DNA of 64,000 nucleotides, taken from positions 434,001-498,000 of the forward strand of contig SPEL01000002.1 in assembly GCA_009360885.1 (NCBI GenBank), given 5' to 3'. The DNA comes from Sphingobium sp. GTDB taxonomy: Bacteria; Pseudomonadota; Alphaproteobacteria; Sphingomonadales; Sphingomonadaceae. A program made the translations under genes and the position numbers. Positions 63,467 to 64,000 of the stretch are shown here, in pieces. The notes beneath the pieces are model-generated. The model saw only the letters and a program-made list of their open reading frames with translations. It was not told where the DNA came from and did not search any database. Within the stretch, counting starts at the first letter, position 1, and the number at the start of each line of letters is the position of its first letter.

Positions 63467-64000
63467 TCACTGTTGCGGCAACAACAGGCTGCCATCGCCA
63501 TAAGAATAAAAGCGATAACCATTTTCTATCGCATGGGCATAAGCGGCCTGCATCACATCCCGCCCCATTAGCGCGCTCACCAGCATGAACAGAGTAGACC
63601 GTGGCAGATGGAAATTCGTCATCAGCCCGTCAATAGCCCGGAATTTATAGCCGGGAGTGATGAAAATACGGGTTTCATCAGACCATGGCCGGATCACCCC
63701 ATTTTCACCTGCGGCGCTTTCCAACACGCGCAGCGAAGTGGTGCCAACTGCAATCACACGCCCACCAGCCCCCCGCACAGCATTCAGAAACGCGGCGGTC
63801 TGTGCATCTATGCTGCCCCATTCGGCATGCATATGGTGGTCTTTGGTGTCATCCGCCTTGACCGGCAGAAATGTGCCTGCCCCGACATGCAGCGTTACCT
63901 TGGCAGTGAGGACCCCCGCCTGCCCCAGCGCTTGCATCAGCTCTGGCGTAAAATGCAGAGCAGCCGTTGGAGCCGCCACCGCACCGTCTTTTTGTGCAAA
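63467..64000 (-). CDS. queA: S-adenosylmethionine:tRNA ribosyltransferase-isomerase, C-terminal part
   Basis: The frame is open to the right edge of the window ([18 protein letters not shown]), so the gene is cut and only about 177 residues are seen. It converts preQ1-tRNA to epoxyqueuosine-tRNA. Landmarks are [60 protein letters not shown] and the closing [16 protein letters not shown]. It ends 6 bases from the stop of the GT87 gene. Confidence 0.97.
   Translation of the reverse strand, partial: FAQKDGAVAAPTAALHFTPELMQALGQAGVLTAKVTLHVGAGTFLPVKADDTKDHHMHAEWGSIDAQTAAFLNAVRGAGGRVIAVGTTSLRVLESAAGENGVIRPWSDETRIFITPGYKFRAIDGLMTNFHLPRSTLFMLVSALMGRDVMQAAYAHAIENGYRFYSYGDGSLLLPQQ

Overview
The window is a stretch of chromosome from an alphaproteobacterium, almost certainly of the order Sphingomonadales. 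The signs are a serine palmitoyltransferase with its own acyl carrier protein and a ceramide-reductase-like SDR, the PhyR/NepR/EcfG general stress system with two NepR copies, and a SUF operon of alphaproteobacterial layout. Genus cannot be fixed from the sequence alone. No rRNA, tRNA, insertion sequence, phage gene or CRISPR array was seen. The left edge cuts a histidine kinase and the right edge cuts queA.

Regions. 1-8.2 kb: end of a sensor kinase, a lipoprotein, then a leftward Rrf2-sufBCDST-sufA iron-sulfur operon with operator-like palindromes ahead of it, then an AraC-type regulator. 8.2-8.5 kb: a probable small RNA or leader with its own terminator. 8.5-13.2 kb: pyrD, ggt and a long-chain acyl-CoA ligase. 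13.3-19 kb: a GIN-domain protein, carD, fdxA, an S4 protein and a Suv3-like helicase with a long disordered tail. 19-27.6 kb: an M23 peptidase, a VOC protein, hemB, an ABC-F ATPase, cardiolipin synthase, a lipoprotein and an AEC transporter. 27.7-33.6 kb: rplU-rpmA with tandem terminators, a GNAT, obgE, a DUF4153 membrane protein and proB.

33.6-46.1 kb is the most interesting part, a sphingolipid neighbourhood. It holds a ceramide-reductase-like SDR, a dedicated ACP and serine palmitoyltransferase, then a hybrid histidine kinase. Next comes a leftward operon of a DUF2141 protein, a DAGK/LCB-type lipid kinase and a Tam41-like cytidylyltransferase. These are followed by lptF-lptG permeases, a desaturase-family membrane oxidase, and a 385-aa GNAT resembling bacterial ceramide synthase. 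The genes could make ceramide, phosphorylate and perhaps CDP-activate it, modify it and export it. That overall scheme is inference.

46-53.8 kb: YqhA-like protein, a DUF2239 protein with a probable self-operator, xth, erpA, an M23 peptidase, a DUF455 protein with a tandem-repeat N-terminus, bcp and glnE. 53.9-58.3 kb: the general stress response locus (nepR paralogue, ecfG, phyR, nepR, HisKA_2 kinase) with EcfG-type promoters. 58.3-64 kb: a 66-bp tandem repeat, tgt, a GGDEF-EAL protein, an AT-rich GT87 gene and queA, so the queuosine pair tgt/queA is split by about 4 kb of unrelated DNA.
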